Source of the DNA: Micromonospora humi
Lineage (GTDB): Bacteria > Actinomycetota > Actinomycetes > Mycobacteriales > Micromonosporaceae
Direction of reading: 5' to 3'
Assembly (NCBI RefSeq): GCF_900090105.1
Contig: NZ_FMDM01000003.1
Location: 434,001-498,000, forward strand
Length of the DNA stretch: 64,000 nt
Shown here: positions 15,241 to 24,137 of the stretch, one piece after another
Position numbering within the stretch: position 1 is the stretch's first letter
Layout of the letters: each line of letters begins with the position of its first letter
Notes under the pieces: generated by a model
Database searches by the model: none
The model's input: only the letters and a program-made list of their open reading frames with translations
What the model was told of the DNA's origin: nothing
Translations under genes and position numbers: made by a program

Positions 15241-17862
15241 TCAACCGAGGTGCCGCAACACCACCAGCGCCTGGTCGTCCTCGGAACCGGCCAGGTCGTG
15301 CAGCAGCGCGTCCGCGATCGCCTCCACCGGCTCGTCGCGCACCCCCAGCAGCGACCGGTGCAGCGCCGCGACGCCCTCGTCGTACGGCCGGCCGCGCCGC
15401 TCCACCAGCCCGTCGGTGTACGCCACCAGCACGTCGCCCGGGGAGAACGGGATGGTGGTGACCGTCATCGGCCGGTCCACCATGCCCAGCGGCAGGGCGT
15501 GCGCGGTCCGCACGGTGCGCGGTGGCTGCCCGGCCGGCAGCACCACCGGATGCGGGTGCCCGGCCCGGGCCACCCGCGCCGTACGGGCCACCGGATCCAC
15601 CACCACGACCAGGCAGGTGCCCAGGAAACCGACGCCGAGCAGCTCGGTGAGCCGGAGGAACACCTCCTCCAGCGGCACGCCCAACCGGATCAACGTGTTC
15701 AGCATGGTGCGCAGCTGGGCCATGTCGGCGGCGGCCTCGACCTGGTGCCCGACCACGTCGCCGACCACCACGGCCAGCCGGTCGCCGTCCTGCCGGACCA
15801 GGTCGTACCAGTCGCCGCCCAGGTGCAGGCCGCTCATCGCCGGCCGGTAGCGGGTGGCGACCTCCATCCCCCGCGGCGCGGTCAGCGACGAGCTGCGCAG
15901 CCGGCCGGCCAGCCGGGTCACCAGATTGTGCTCGGCGGCGGCCAGCCGGACCCGCTCCAGCGTCTGCTCGCACAGGTCGGCGACCGTGTCCAGCAGCGCC
16001 AGGTCGGTGTCGCGCAGCGGGCGCTCCCGCCGCCAGCCGAACCCCAGCGCGGCGATCGGGCGGTGCCCGGCGCCGAACAGCGGCAGCGCCACGGTGGTCA
16101 CCAGGCCGTGGGCGCCGACCGGGTCGGGCAGGCCGGGGAACCGGGCGGCGAAGTCGGCGCGGTCGCGCAGCACCAGGCGCTCCCCGTCACGCAGCGCGCG
16201 CACGATCGGCCGCGGGTCGTCGACGGCCAGGTCGTGGAACGTGGCGGCCAGGGTGCCCGGCACGTCGTCGCGGTACCAGAGCCGGACCCGACGCCCCTCG
16301 GCGCGCATGGCCAGGCCGGGCAGCTCGGCGCCGAGCGCGGTGGTGGCGGCGTCCAGGATCACCTCGATCGCCTCCGCGGTGGAGCGGGTCACGCTCAGCC
16401 GGGCCGCGAACCCGGCCATCGCCTGCGCCGACCCGACCAGCTCGGCCCGCTGCAACGCCTGGCTGCACAGCCCGGCCACCGCGTCGAGCAGGTTCCGCAG
16501 CGCCTCGTCGTCGTCGACCGGGCCGGCCCAGCGGACCTCCAGGGCGCCGAGCGTGCCGCCGTCGCCGTAGCGCAGCGGCAGGCAGAGACCGGTGGCCCGG
16601 CCGTCGGCGCCGGCCAGCGGCAGCACCACGTTGTCGCGTACCGCCCGGGCCAGCGGGACGTCGGCGTCGACCGGCAACGGCCCGGCCGGCGCGACGTCGC
16701 CGGCCACGTCCAGCACCGTGCGGCCGGGCGACGCGACCGCCACCCGCAGCGCGGCCGCGTCCACCACGGCCGGGACGACAGTGGTCAGCACCTCGACGAT
16801 GGCGCCCCGGCCCCGGGCCGAGCTGAGCGCCCCGGCCAACCGGGCCAGCGCCTCCGCCCGGCGCAGCGCCCGCTCCGACAGCGCCCGGAACAACCGCAGC
16901 TCGGCGCGGTCGGCGGCCCGGCGGTGCTCCGCACGGGCGACCGCCAGGCCGGCGCCGATCTGCCCGGCCAGCAGCTCGACGAACGCCCGGTGGTCGGCGT
17001 CGACCGGACGGTGCGGGTCCAGCGCGGCGACCAGGACCCCGGCCGGCGTGGCGGCGCCCGGGTCGGGCACCGGCAGCACCGCCACCACCGGGGCGGCCGG
17101 CCGGTCGTCGGGCGGGGGCACCAGCCGCGGCGCGCCGTCCGCCAGCACCTCGGCCAGCGGCCACCCGTCGGGTGGGCCGGGCAGGGCCTCGACCCCGTCC
17201 GCGGCGACCAGCCGTGGCCCGGCCGGCGTGGCGAGGTGGAGTTGGACGAACGGCACCGGGGCGGCGCCGGCCAGCGTCTTCACCGCCCGCCGGGCCACCT
17301 CCTCGGGGTCACCGGGCTCGGCCAGTGCCGCGCCCAGCGCGGCGAGCAGCCGCAACCGGCGCGCGCCGACCACCCGCGCGGTGGTCTCCGCGCCGACCGT
17401 GAGCACGGCCGCCGGCCGGCCCGACTCGTCGGTCACCGGGCTGTGCGTGAAGGTGAACCAGCGGTCCTCGCCGGCCTCCCCGGGCGCGCGCACCGGCACG
17501 TCCCGGCTGTCCGTGGCGCCCCGGCCCGCGCGCACCCCGGCCAACAGCGGGGCCAGCGCGGCCCAGTCGCCCGGCCACACCTCGGCGCCCGGGCGGCCCG
17601 GCGCGGCATCCCGGCCCGGGCCGAGCAGCCGACGGTACGCGTCGTTGGGCAGCGCAACCGACCCGTCACCCCACCACAGCACGCTCGGGGCGGGGGAGTG
17701 CAGGCAGAGCGCCAGCGCGGTGCGCAGGCTCTGCGGCCAGCCGTCGATCGGGCCGAGCGGCGTGCGTGACCAGTCACGTGCCGTGACCGCCACGCCCGCG
17801 CCTCCGCCGCTGGTGGCGACGGTGTCCGGCCACCGGACGCCGTCGGGCGGGAGGGTGCTCAC
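15241..17862 (-). CDS. PAS/GAF-domain PP2C (SpoIIE-type) serine phosphatase
   Basis: An 873-residue signalling protein, soluble and cytoplasmic. The N-terminal part (about 1-150) resembles a PAS domain, including APSVLWWGDG and WFTFTHSPVTDESG. Two to three GAF-like sensor domains follow between about 160 and 650. The C-terminal SpoIIE/PP2C domain (about 665-873) has metal-binding motifs GGDWYDL near 680, VVVGDVVGHQVEAAADMAQLR, ARAGHPHPVVLP and VLVAYTDGLVERR. Such Rsb-like phosphatases usually dephosphorylate anti-sigma-factor antagonists. No STAS or anti-sigma gene is adjacent, so the partner is elsewhere. GTG 17862 has GGAGG about seven bases upstream; longer upstream readings lack support. 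Confidence 0.9.
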   Translation of the reverse strand: MSTLPPDGVRWPDTVATSGGGAGVAVTARDWSRTPLGPIDGWPQSLRTALALCLHSPAPSVLWWGDGSVALPNDAYRRLLGPGRDAAPGRPGAEVWPGDWAALAPLLAGVRAGRGATDSRDVPVRAPGEAGEDRWFTFTHSPVTDESGRPAAVLTVGAETTARVVGARRLRLLAALGAALAEPGDPEEVARRAVKTLAGAAPVPFVQLHLATPAGPRLVAADGVEALPGPPDGWPLAEVLADGAPRLVPPPDDRPAAPVVAVLPVPDPGAATPAGVLVAALDPHRPVDADHRAFVELLAGQIGAGLAVARAEHRRAADRAELRLFRALSERALRRAEALARLAGALSSARGRGAIVEVLTTVVPAVVDAAALRVAVASPGRTVLDVAGDVAPAGPLPVDADVPLARAVRDNVVLPLAGADGRATGLCLPLRYGDGGTLGALEVRWAGPVDDDEALRNLLDAVAGLCSQALQRAELVGSAQAMAGFAARLSVTRSTAEAIEVILDAATTALGAELPGLAMRAEGRRVRLWYRDDVPGTLAATFHDLAVDDPRPIVRALRDGERLVLRDRADFAARFPGLPDPVGAHGLVTTVALPLFGAGHRPIAALGFGWRRERPLRDTDLALLDTVADLCEQTLERVRLAAAEHNLVTRLAGRLRSSSLTAPRGMEVATRYRPAMSGLHLGGDWYDLVRQDGDRLAVVVGDVVGHQVEAAADMAQLRTMLNTLIRLGVPLEEVFLRLTELLGVGFLGTCLVVVVDPVARTARVARAGHPHPVVLPAGQPPRTVRTAHALPLGMVDRPMTVTTIPFSPGDVLVAYTDGLVERRGRPYDEGVAALHRSLLGVRDEPVEAIADALLHDLAGSEDDQALVVLRHLG

Positions 17863-18078
17863 CCGGGACCTCCGCTGGGGCGTGGGGCTCGGCAGTATCG
17901 GAAACCTACCAGCGGCCGGTGACGCCGGACGATCGTCGATCCGGTTCGGACCAGGCGGCGGACGAACGGCCCGCAGCGGCGGCAAACCGGGCGGCCGGGC
18001 CGGCCACTTCCCGCGAGCGCCCACGGCGGCCGGGACCGCCGTGCGAGTCTGGGCGGGACGCCGTCGCAGGAGGTGCGC

Positions 18079-18444
18079 ATGGGCGCGACGCCCCGGCTCG
18101 ACTTCGCGCTGGACACGTACGAGTGCATCGTGCTCTACCCCGGTCCGTCCGGCCGGGCCCTGCCCGAGGAGACCGTGCAGCGGCTGCAGTCCGAGCACCT
18201 GCGGCACATGCAGGCATTGCAGCGGCGCGGCATCGTGCTGGTCGACGGCTCGGTGGACGGCCCGGCCCGCGAACCCGACCCGCCGATCGGGTTCGGGCTG
18301 GCCCGCACCGGCTCGGTGGACGACGTGCGCAGCGTCATGGAGGCCGACCCGGCGGTGCAGGCCGGGCTCTACCGGGTGGAGGTGCTCACCTTTCTCTGCC
18401 CGGCCGGGTCGCTGGAGTTCCCGCTGGTCAAGACGGAGAGCTGA
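18079..18444 (+). CDS. YCII-related domain protein
   Basis: A 121-residue protein with a ferredoxin-like dimeric alpha+beta barrel of the YCII type. The visible features are YECIVLYPGP, the helix LQSEHLRHMQALQRRGIVLVDGSVDG with its conserved His (first 20 residues shown as LQSEHLRHMQALQRRGIVLV), and RSVMEADPAVQAGLYRVEV, the usual C-terminal YCII pattern. ATG 18079 is chosen because AGGAGG stands five bases upstream; GTG 18073 overlaps that site. It lies between the divergent PP2C gene and the FAD-linked oxidase. Family members are small enzymes or stress proteins of mostly unknown activity. Confidence 0.85.
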   Translation: MGATPRLDFALDTYECIVLYPGPSGRALPEETVQRLQSEHLRHMQALQRRGIVLVDGSVDGPAREPDPPIGFGLARTGSVDDVRSVMEADPAVQAGLYRVEVLTFLCPAGSLEFPLVKTES

Positions 18445-18445
18445 G

Positions 18446-18465
18446 GCACTGTCGCGCACTGTCGC
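18446..18465. repeat. 10-base tandem duplication
   Basis: GCACTGTCGC is repeated twice head to tail in the 122-base gap before the FAD-linked oxidase gene. It may be a direct-repeat operator or chance. A possible -10 (TACGGT) lies about 30 bases downstream. Confidence 0.35.
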
Positions 18466-18566
18466 GCGGGCGACGGCGGCCGGCCGATGGCGGTGCTACG
18501 GTCCGGCGCAGCAGCGACCCCGGCCCGTCCGGCGCCGCCGGCCCGGGGTCGGCCGAGGAGTCCGCC

Positions 18567-19955
18567 ATGACCTCCGCCCCGGATGTTCCGCGCGCCGCCG
18601 ACCTGCTCCGCGAGGCGCTCGGCGACCGCCTGCTCACCCCGACCGACGCCGGTTTCCCGGACGCCGTCCGGCTCTGGAACGGCGCACCCGGCGCGACGCC
18701 GGCGCTTGTCGCCCGCGTGCGGGACGCCGACGAGGTTGCCCTGGCGGTCCGTGTCGCCCGGCGCTGCCACCTGCCGCTGTCGGCCCGCGCCGGCGGCCAC
18801 GACTGGGCCGGCCGGGCGCTGCGCGAGGGCGGCCTGGTCGTCGACCTCACCGCGCTGCGCCGGGTGGACCTCGACCCCGGCACCGGGGTGGTCACCGTGG
18901 GCGGCGGGGCGACGGCCGCCGACGTGCTGGCCACCCTGCGGCCGTACGACCGGGTGGTCCCCACCGGCGTGGTGCGTGCGGTCGGGATGGCCGGGCTGAC
19001 CCTGGCCGGCGGCTACGGCCCACTCTGCGGGCGCTTCGGGCTGGCGCTGGACAACCTGCTCGGCGCCGAGGTGGTGCTCGCCGACGGTCGGCGGGTCACC
19101 GCCGACCCGCACCACGAGCGCGAGCTGTACTGGGCGCTGCGCGGCGGTGGCGGCAACCTCGGGATGGTCACCGCGCTGCGCTACCGCACCCACCGGCTCA
19201 CCACCGTGCTCGCCGGCATGCTGCTGTTCCCGCTGGCGCAGGCGGGGGCGGTGCTGCGCGGTTACGGCGCGGTGGTGCGGGACGCGCCGGACGAGCTGAC
19301 CGTGATGGCCGGGTTCCTGCCCGGCCCGGCGGGGGAGCCGGTGGTCTTCCTCGCCCCGTTCCACACCGGCGACCCGGCGGCCGGGGCGGCCGCGGTGGAC
19401 CGGCTCCGCGCGCTCGGCACGCCGCTTGTCGACCAGGTCGCCCCGCTGCCGTACGAGGATGCGTTGCGCCTGTTCGACGGCGGGATGGCCGACGGCAACC
19501 ACTATCTGCTGCGTACCCGGTGGTTGGCCCGGGTGGACGAGCCGGTGGTGGCCGCGCTGACGGCGGCGGCCGGGGCCGTCTCGTCGCCGTGGTCGGCGAT
19601 CGCGCTGCACCATTTCCACGGCGCGGCCGCCCGGGTCGGGCTGGCCGAGACCGCGTTCGGGCTGCGCGCCGACCACCTGCTCGCCGAGATCATCGCGGTC
19701 TGGACGCCGGGCGACGACCCGGCGCCGCACCGGGCGTGGGCCGAGCACACCAGCGCGGCCCTGGCCCCGCACGCGCTGCCCGGCGGCTACCCGAACCTGC
19801 TCGCGCCGGAGGAGACCGACCGGGTCCGACTCGCCTACGGCCCGAACTGGGACCGGTTGTGCCGGGCCACCCGCCGCTACGACCCGCACCGGGTGTTCTC
19901 GGCCGTGCCCACGCTGCCGCCGGCGCCCGACGACGGCCACCCCGTCGACCGGTGA
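18567..19955 (+). CDS. FAD-linked oxidase (berberine-bridge/VAO type)
   Basis: A 462-residue flavoprotein with an N-terminal PCMH-type FAD-binding domain and a C-terminal BBE segment (YPNLLAPEETDRVRLAYG, NWDRLCRATRRYDPHRVF). LSARAGGHDWAG places the covalent-flavin His near residue 78. In bicovalent BBE enzymes a Cys follows in a GxCPTVG motif; here the matching stretch reads TGVVRAVG, so the Cys is absent and attachment should be through His only. Such enzymes oxidise sugars, alcohols or secondary metabolites using O2. ATG 18567 follows GAGGAG at good spacing. No linked biosynthetic cluster is visible, so the substrate is open. Confidence 0.88.
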   Translation: MTSAPDVPRAADLLREALGDRLLTPTDAGFPDAVRLWNGAPGATPALVARVRDADEVALAVRVARRCHLPLSARAGGHDWAGRALREGGLVVDLTALRRVDLDPGTGVVTVGGGATAADVLATLRPYDRVVPTGVVRAVGMAGLTLAGGYGPLCGRFGLALDNLLGAEVVLADGRRVTADPHHERELYWALRGGGGNLGMVTALRYRTHRLTTVLAGMLLFPLAQAGAVLRGYGAVVRDAPDELTVMAGFLPGPAGEPVVFLAPFHTGDPAAGAAAVDRLRALGTPLVDQVAPLPYEDALRLFDGGMADGNHYLLRTRWLARVDEPVVAALTAAAGAVSSPWSAIALHHFHGAAARVGLAETAFGLRADHLLAEIIAVWTPGDDPAPHRAWAEHTSAALAPHALPGGYPNLLAPEETDRVRLAYGPNWDRLCRATRRYDPHRVFSAVPTLPPAPDDGHPVDR

Positions 19956-20127
19956 CGGCGGGCGGTACGATTTCCGCCGCGCGGTCGCCGATGCCCGCCA
20001 CCCACGACGTTTCCGGTGCGGTACGCCAACTGCCCGCCCGCGCGGGTCCTTCGCGCGTCGTTGGACAACTGTTCCGCAGTCCGCAAGGGGTCGGCCGGCA
20101 GGTCGACCCGGAGGAGAGACTAGCCTG

Positions 20128-21576
20128 ATGGGCGTGACACGCCGCGCGAAGATCGTCTGCACTCTCGGCCCCGCCACCTCGTCCCCGGAGCGCATCCGGG
20201 GGCTCGTCGAGGCCGGCATGAACGTGGCGAGGCTCAACTTCAGCCACGGCAGTCACGACGACCACGAGTCGGTCTGCCGCATGGTCCGCGAGGCGGCGGA
20301 GGCGGCCGGGCAGCCGGTCGCGGTCCTCGCCGACCTCCAGGGCCCCAAGATCCGGCTCGGCCGCTTCGCCGACGGGCCGCACGAGTGGCGCACCGGCGAC
20401 TCCGTGGTGATCACCAGCGACGAGATCGTCGGCACCAAGGAGCGGGTCTCCTGCACCTACCGCAAGCTGCCGCAGGAGGTGAAGCCGGGCGACCGCCTGC
20501 TGATCGACGACGGCCGGGTCGCGGTCGAGGTCAGCGACGTCACCGGCAACGACATCCGTTGCCTGGTCACCGAGGGCGGCCCGGTCTCCAACAACAAGGG
20601 CGTCTCGCTGCCGAACGTGGCGGTCAGCGTCCCGGCCATGTCCGACAAGGACGCCGAGGACCTGCGCTTCGCCCTCGGCCTCGGCGTCGACCTGGTCGCG
20701 CTCTCCTTCGTGCGCTCGCCGGACGACATCAAGCTGGTCCACTCGATCATGGACGAGGAGGGCGTGCGCCGCCCGGTGCTCGCCAAGGTCGAGAAGCCGG
20801 AGGCGGTGGACCACCTGGAGGCGATCGTGCTCGCCTTCGACGGCGTCATGGTCGCCCGTGGCGACCTCGGCGTCGAGCTGCCGCTCGACCAGGTCCCGCT
20901 GGTGCAGAAGCGCGCCGTGCAGCTCTGCCGGGAGAACGCCAAGCCGGTCATCGTGGCCACCCAGATGCTCGATTCCATGATCGAGAACTCCCGCCCGACC
21001 CGCGCCGAGGCCTCCGACGTGGCCAACGCGGTGCTCGACGGCGCGGACGCGGTGATGCTCTCCGGCGAGACCAGCGTCGGCAAGTACCCGGTGCTCACCG
21101 TCAGCACCATGGCCAAGATCGTCACCACCACCGAGGCCGGCTCGATCGCCGTGCCCCGGCTCCAGCACGACCCGCGTACGCACGGCGGCGCGCTCACCGT
21201 CGCCGCGTCGTCGATCGCCCGCGCCATCGGCGCCAAGGCCATGGTGGCGTTCTCGCAGACCGGCGACACCGTCAAGCGGCTCAGCCGGCTGCACTGCGAC
21301 CTGCCGCTGCTGGCCTTCACCCCGGTGCCGGAGGTGCGCAACCAGCTCGCGCTCTGCTGGGGCGTGGAGACGTTCCTGATGCCGTTCGTCCAGCACACCG
21401 ACGACATGTTCCGCCAGGTCGACCAGGCGCTGCTGGGCCTCAACCGGGCCAACCCGGGCGACTACGTGGTGATCGTGGCGGGCAGCCCGCCCGGCACCCC
21501 CGGCTCCACCAACACGCTGCGCGTGCACCAGCTCGGTTCGCTGGTCGACGCGGCGGCGGCGCGGGCGTTGCAGTGA
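20128..21576 (+). CDS. pyk: Pyruvate kinase
   Basis: A 482-residue glycolytic enzyme converting phosphoenolpyruvate and ADP to pyruvate and ATP. Signatures run in order: TKIVCTLGP-like RRAKIVCTLGPATSSPERI, MNVARLNFSHGSH, LADLQGPKIRLG, and the active site LAKVEKPEAVDHLEAIV. These are followed by GDLGVELP, VIVATQMLDSMI, RPTRAEASDVANAVLDGADA and LSGETSVGKYP. Length is normal for bacterial type II enzymes. ATG 20128 has GGAGGAG 11 bases upstream; GTG 20134 is an in-frame alternative. It precedes the tesB gene by 27 bases and may be cotranscribed with it. Confidence 0.97.
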   Translation: MGVTRRAKIVCTLGPATSSPERIRGLVEAGMNVARLNFSHGSHDDHESVCRMVREAAEAAGQPVAVLADLQGPKIRLGRFADGPHEWRTGDSVVITSDEIVGTKERVSCTYRKLPQEVKPGDRLLIDDGRVAVEVSDVTGNDIRCLVTEGGPVSNNKGVSLPNVAVSVPAMSDKDAEDLRFALGLGVDLVALSFVRSPDDIKLVHSIMDEEGVRRPVLAKVEKPEAVDHLEAIVLAFDGVMVARGDLGVELPLDQVPLVQKRAVQLCRENAKPVIVATQMLDSMIENSRPTRAEASDVANAVLDGADAVMLSGETSVGKYPVLTVSTMAKIVTTTEAGSIAVPRLQHDPRTHGGALTVAASSIARAIGAKAMVAFSQTGDTVKRLSRLHCDLPLLAFTPVPEVRNQLALCWGVETFLMPFVQHTDDMFRQVDQALLGLNRANPGDYVVIVAGSPPGTPGSTNTLRVHQLGSLVDAAAARALQ

Positions 21577-21603
21577 GCCGGCCCGGCGGCCGGGGGTGGC
21601 GCG

Positions 21604-22488
21604 GTGAGTGACGCTCCGGCGGCCACCGGGCAGGCGGCGGTCGACCAGCTCCTGGAGGTGCTCGACCTCGCGCAGACCGGCGAGATGGCCTTCCGCGGGA
21701 TGAGCCCGCCGGTCGGTCCGCAGCGGGTCTACGGAGGTCAGGTCGCCGGCCAGGCGCTGGTGGCCGCCGGCCGCACCGTCGACCCGGAGCGCGCCGTGCA
21801 CTCGCTGCACGGCTACTTCGTGCGGCCCGGCGACCCGACCGAGCCGATCGCATACCAGGTGGAGAACGTCCGCGACGGCCGGTCCTTCTCGGTGCGCCGC
21901 TCGGTGGCCCTGCAGCACGACAAGCCGATCTTCTTCATGTCGGCCTCGTTCCAGCGGCAGGAGGAGGGGCTGGACCACCACGCCCCGGTCCCGCCCGACG
22001 TGCCCGGCCCGGACGACGTGCCGACCATGGCCGACCGGCTCGCCCGGTACCCGGAGCGGCTCGGCATCTGGGGGCAGATCCCGCGCCCGATCGACGTCCG
22101 CTACGTCGGCGAGCCGGGCTGGGTACGCCCCGGGGACCGCCCGGCCGAGCCGCACCAGCGGGTCTGGATGCGCATCGACGGCAAGCTGCCCGACGACCCG
22201 CTGCTGCACGCGTGCGCGCTGACGTACGCCTCCGACCTGACGCTGCTGGACTCGGTGTTGTCGGTGCACGGCGAGGTGTGGGGTCCGGGCGGTGTGGTCG
22301 GCGCGAGCCTCGACCACGCGCTCTGGTTCCACAGGTCCTTCCGGGCCGACGAGTGGTTCCTCTACGACTGCTGGAGCCCGTCCGCGTCAGGCGCCCGGGG
22401 CCTGGCCACCGGCCGGATGTTCACCACCGACGGCCGGCACATCGCCAGCGCCGTGCAGGAGGGGCTGCTGCGCCGGGTCGGCGAGTGA
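21604..22488 (+). CDS. tesB: Acyl-CoA thioesterase II
   Basis: A 294-residue double hot-dog thioesterase that hydrolyses acyl-CoA to free fatty acid and CoA. N-terminal hot-dog features include FRGMSPPVGPQRVYGGQVAG, LHGYFVRPGDPTEPIAYQVE and DGRSFSVRRSVALQ. The C-terminal hot-dog has HACALTYASDLTLLDSVL, ASLDHALWFHRSFRADEWFL and the GRMFTTDGRHIASAVQEGL ending. These are the classic TesB blocks, including the Asp and Gln that complete the active site in the family. GTG 21604 starts 27 bases after the pyk stop. It supplies a general fatty acyl-CoA recycling activity. Confidence 0.95.
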   Translation: MSDAPAATGQAAVDQLLEVLDLAQTGEMAFRGMSPPVGPQRVYGGQVAGQALVAAGRTVDPERAVHSLHGYFVRPGDPTEPIAYQVENVRDGRSFSVRRSVALQHDKPIFFMSASFQRQEEGLDHHAPVPPDVPGPDDVPTMADRLARYPERLGIWGQIPRPIDVRYVGEPGWVRPGDRPAEPHQRVWMRIDGKLPDDPLLHACALTYASDLTLLDSVLSVHGEVWGPGGVVGASLDHALWFHRSFRADEWFLYDCWSPSASGARGLATGRMFTTDGRHIASAVQEGLLRRVGE

Positions 22489-22546
22489 GCGGCCAACCGT
22501 GACCGTTCGGCCGAGGGGCGGGAGTCCGGCCGGCTGAGCAGGCGAC

Positions 22547-22552
22547 TAACCT
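22547..22552 (+). promoter_or_regulatory. -10 element (TAACCT) of a probable leaderless transcript
   Basis: TAACCT ends seven bases before the ATG at 22560 and there is no ribosome site between them. This places the transcription start at or next to the start codon, a common arrangement in actinobacteria. Confidence 0.5.
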
Positions 22553-22559
22553 TGCCGGC

Positions 22560-23030
22560 ATGCGCCTATCCGCCCGGGTCGACTACGCCCTCCGCGCGGC
22601 CGCCGAGCTCGCCTCGGTCGCCGAGGGCACGACCTCCGGGCGGAGCCGGCCGGTGACCGCCGAGCAGATCGCCCGCTCGCAGGACATCCCGCCGAAGTTC
22701 CTCGAAAGCATCCTGCTCCAGCTGCGCCGGGGCGGCATCGTGCACGCCCAGCGCGGCCCCGAGGGCGGCTACTGGCTGGCCCGTCCGGCCTCGGAGATCT
22801 CCCTGGCCGAGGTGATCCGGGTGATCGACGGGCCGCTGGCGCACGTCCGCGGCCAGCGGCCGGAGCAGCTCGGCTACCAGGGCGCGGCCCGCGCGTTGCA
22901 GGACGTGTGGATCGCGTTGCGGGCCAGCGAGCGGGAGATCCTGGAACTGGTCACCATCGCCGACGTGGCCGCCGGCACGCTGCCCGGCCGGATCAACGAG
23001 TTGGCCGCCGACCCGCGCGCCTGGACCTGA
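22560..23030 (+). CDS. Rrf2 family transcriptional regulator (no Fe-S cysteines)
   Basis: A 156-residue winged-helix regulator starting MRLSARVDYALRAAAELA, the Rrf2 signature. The HTH is TAEQIARSQDIPPKFLESIL (about 36-55), followed by the wing RGPEGGYWLARP. The protein contains no cysteine at all, so it cannot ligate an Fe-S cluster as IscR or NsrR do and belongs to the cluster-free CymR-like side of the family. It is probably translated from a leaderless mRNA. The next gene, 102 bases downstream on the same strand, is a TauE/SafE exporter with an operator-like element over its promoter, suggesting control of sulfur-compound or cysteine homeostasis. Confidence 0.9.
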   Translation: MRLSARVDYALRAAAELASVAEGTTSGRSRPVTAEQIARSQDIPPKFLESILLQLRRGGIVHAQRGPEGGYWLARPASEISLAEVIRVIDGPLAHVRGQRPEQLGYQGAARALQDVWIALRASEREILELVTIADVAAGTLPGRINELAADPRAWT

Positions 23031-23085
23031 CGGACGCTCCCCGCCCGACCGCCGTCCGGCGTGTCCCACCAACCGGATGGGGGAC

Positions 23086-23130
23086 TTGACCCGAGCGCCT
23101 CCGTGCCGCATTGTCGACCAAGTCGATAGG
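23086..23130 (+). promoter_or_regulatory. Promoter with overlapping GTCGA repeat, likely Rrf2 site
   Basis: TTGACC (23086-23091) and CATTGT (23109-23114) form a -35/-10 pair with a 17-base spacer ahead of the TauE gene. TTGTCGACCAAGTCGATAGG (23111-23130) overlaps the -10 and the predicted start point. It contains GTCGA twice, eight bases apart, and a GTCGAC palindrome. A repressor bound here would block initiation; the adjacent Rrf2 protein is the obvious candidate. Confidence 0.5.
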
Positions 23131-23132
23131 AG

Positions 23133-24137
23133 ATGCCAAAAAGTCTGGGGGCGCTCGTGCGCAAGCTGCTGGTCCTCGCCCTCGTCGGGCTCCTGGCGCA
23201 ACTGGTCGACGGCGCGCTCGGCATGGCGTACGGGCTGACCTCCTCGACGCTGCTGCTGGTCGCGGGCGTCGCGCCGGCCGCCGCCTCCGCGTCGGTGCAC
23301 CTCGCCGAGATCGGCACCACGCTCGCCGCCGGTGTCTCGCACTGGCGCTTCGGCAACGTCGACTGGAAGGTGGTCGGCCGGATCGCGCTGCCCGGCGCGA
23401 TCGGCGCGTTCGCGGGTGCGACGTTCCTCAGCTCCATCTCCACCGAGTCGGCCGCGCCCTGGATGGCCGCCATCCTGTTCACCCTCGGTGCGTATTTGCT
23501 GATCCGCTTCTCCCAGCCGTTGCGCGCCAACCGGGCCGGCGGCCGGCTGCGCAGCCGCTTCCTCGCCCCGCTCGGTCTCGTCGCCGGCTTCGTCGACGCC
23601 ACCGGCGGCGGCGGTTGGGGCCCGGTCGCCACCCCGGCGCTGCTGGTCTCCGGCCGGATGGAGCCCCGCAAGGTCATCGGCTCGGTGGACACCTCCGAGT
23701 TCGTGGTGGCCGGCGCGGCCAGCGTCGGTTTCCTGATCGGTCTCGGCTCGGAGGGCTTCCTGCTGCCCACCGTGGCCGCGCTCCTGGTCGGCGGCCTGAT
23801 CGCCGCGCCGATCGCGGCCTGGCTGGTGCGCATCGTGCCGGCCCAGGTGCTCGGCGCCGTCATCGGTGGCGTGATCGTGCTGACCAATGCCCGCACCCTG
23901 CTGCGCGCCGGTGAGCTGGGTGGCCCGGTGCCGGCCCTGGTCTACGCCGTGCTCGCCGCCGGCTGGGTGGCCGCCGTGACGCTGGCGGTGCGGGCGCTGC
24001 GCCGAGCCCGCCGGGCCCGCGCCACGGTCGACGCTGCCCTCGCCGCGTCCGGTGCCGCTGCTCCCGCCGCCGGCGCCGCTGTTCCCGCCGCCGAGGCCGA
24101 GGAGTCCCGGCGGCTCGCCGCCGCCGTCGAGGGCTGA
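23133..24137 (+). CDS. TauE/SafE family sulfite/organosulfonate exporter
   Basis: A permease of up to 334 residues with about eight hydrophobic segments, in the TauE/SafE (DUF81) family that exports sulfite, sulfoacetate or related anions. Family features are two repeats beginning LVGLLAQLVDGALGMAYG and PLGLVAGFVDATGGGGWG, where conserved small-residue turns face the pore, and HLAEIGTTLAAG. The tail after about 290 is a charged Arg/Ala region. ATG 23133 sits directly against AGGAG (no spacer), so GTG 23157, which starts at VRKLLVLALVG, is an attractive alternative. The Rrf2 gene upstream and the operator-like repeat over the promoter suggest induction by a sulfur signal. Confidence 0.88.
   Translation: MPKSLGALVRKLLVLALVGLLAQLVDGALGMAYGLTSSTLLLVAGVAPAAASASVHLAEIGTTLAAGVSHWRFGNVDWKVVGRIALPGAIGAFAGATFLSSISTESAAPWMAAILFTLGAYLLIRFSQPLRANRAGGRLRSRFLAPLGLVAGFVDATGGGGWGPVATPALLVSGRMEPRKVIGSVDTSEFVVAGAASVGFLIGLGSEGFLLPTVAALLVGGLIAAPIAAWLVRIVPAQVLGAVIGGVIVLTNARTLLRAGELGGPVPALVYAVLAAGWVAAVTLAVRALRRARRARATVDAALAASGAAAPAAGAAVPAAEAEESRRLAAAVEG

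Noticed and set aside
14272..17769. Plus-strand open frame of over 1100 codons across the AKR and PP2C genes
   Set aside because: Antisense to well-recognised AKR and PP2C proteins. The translation is Arg/Gln/His-rich without any domain.
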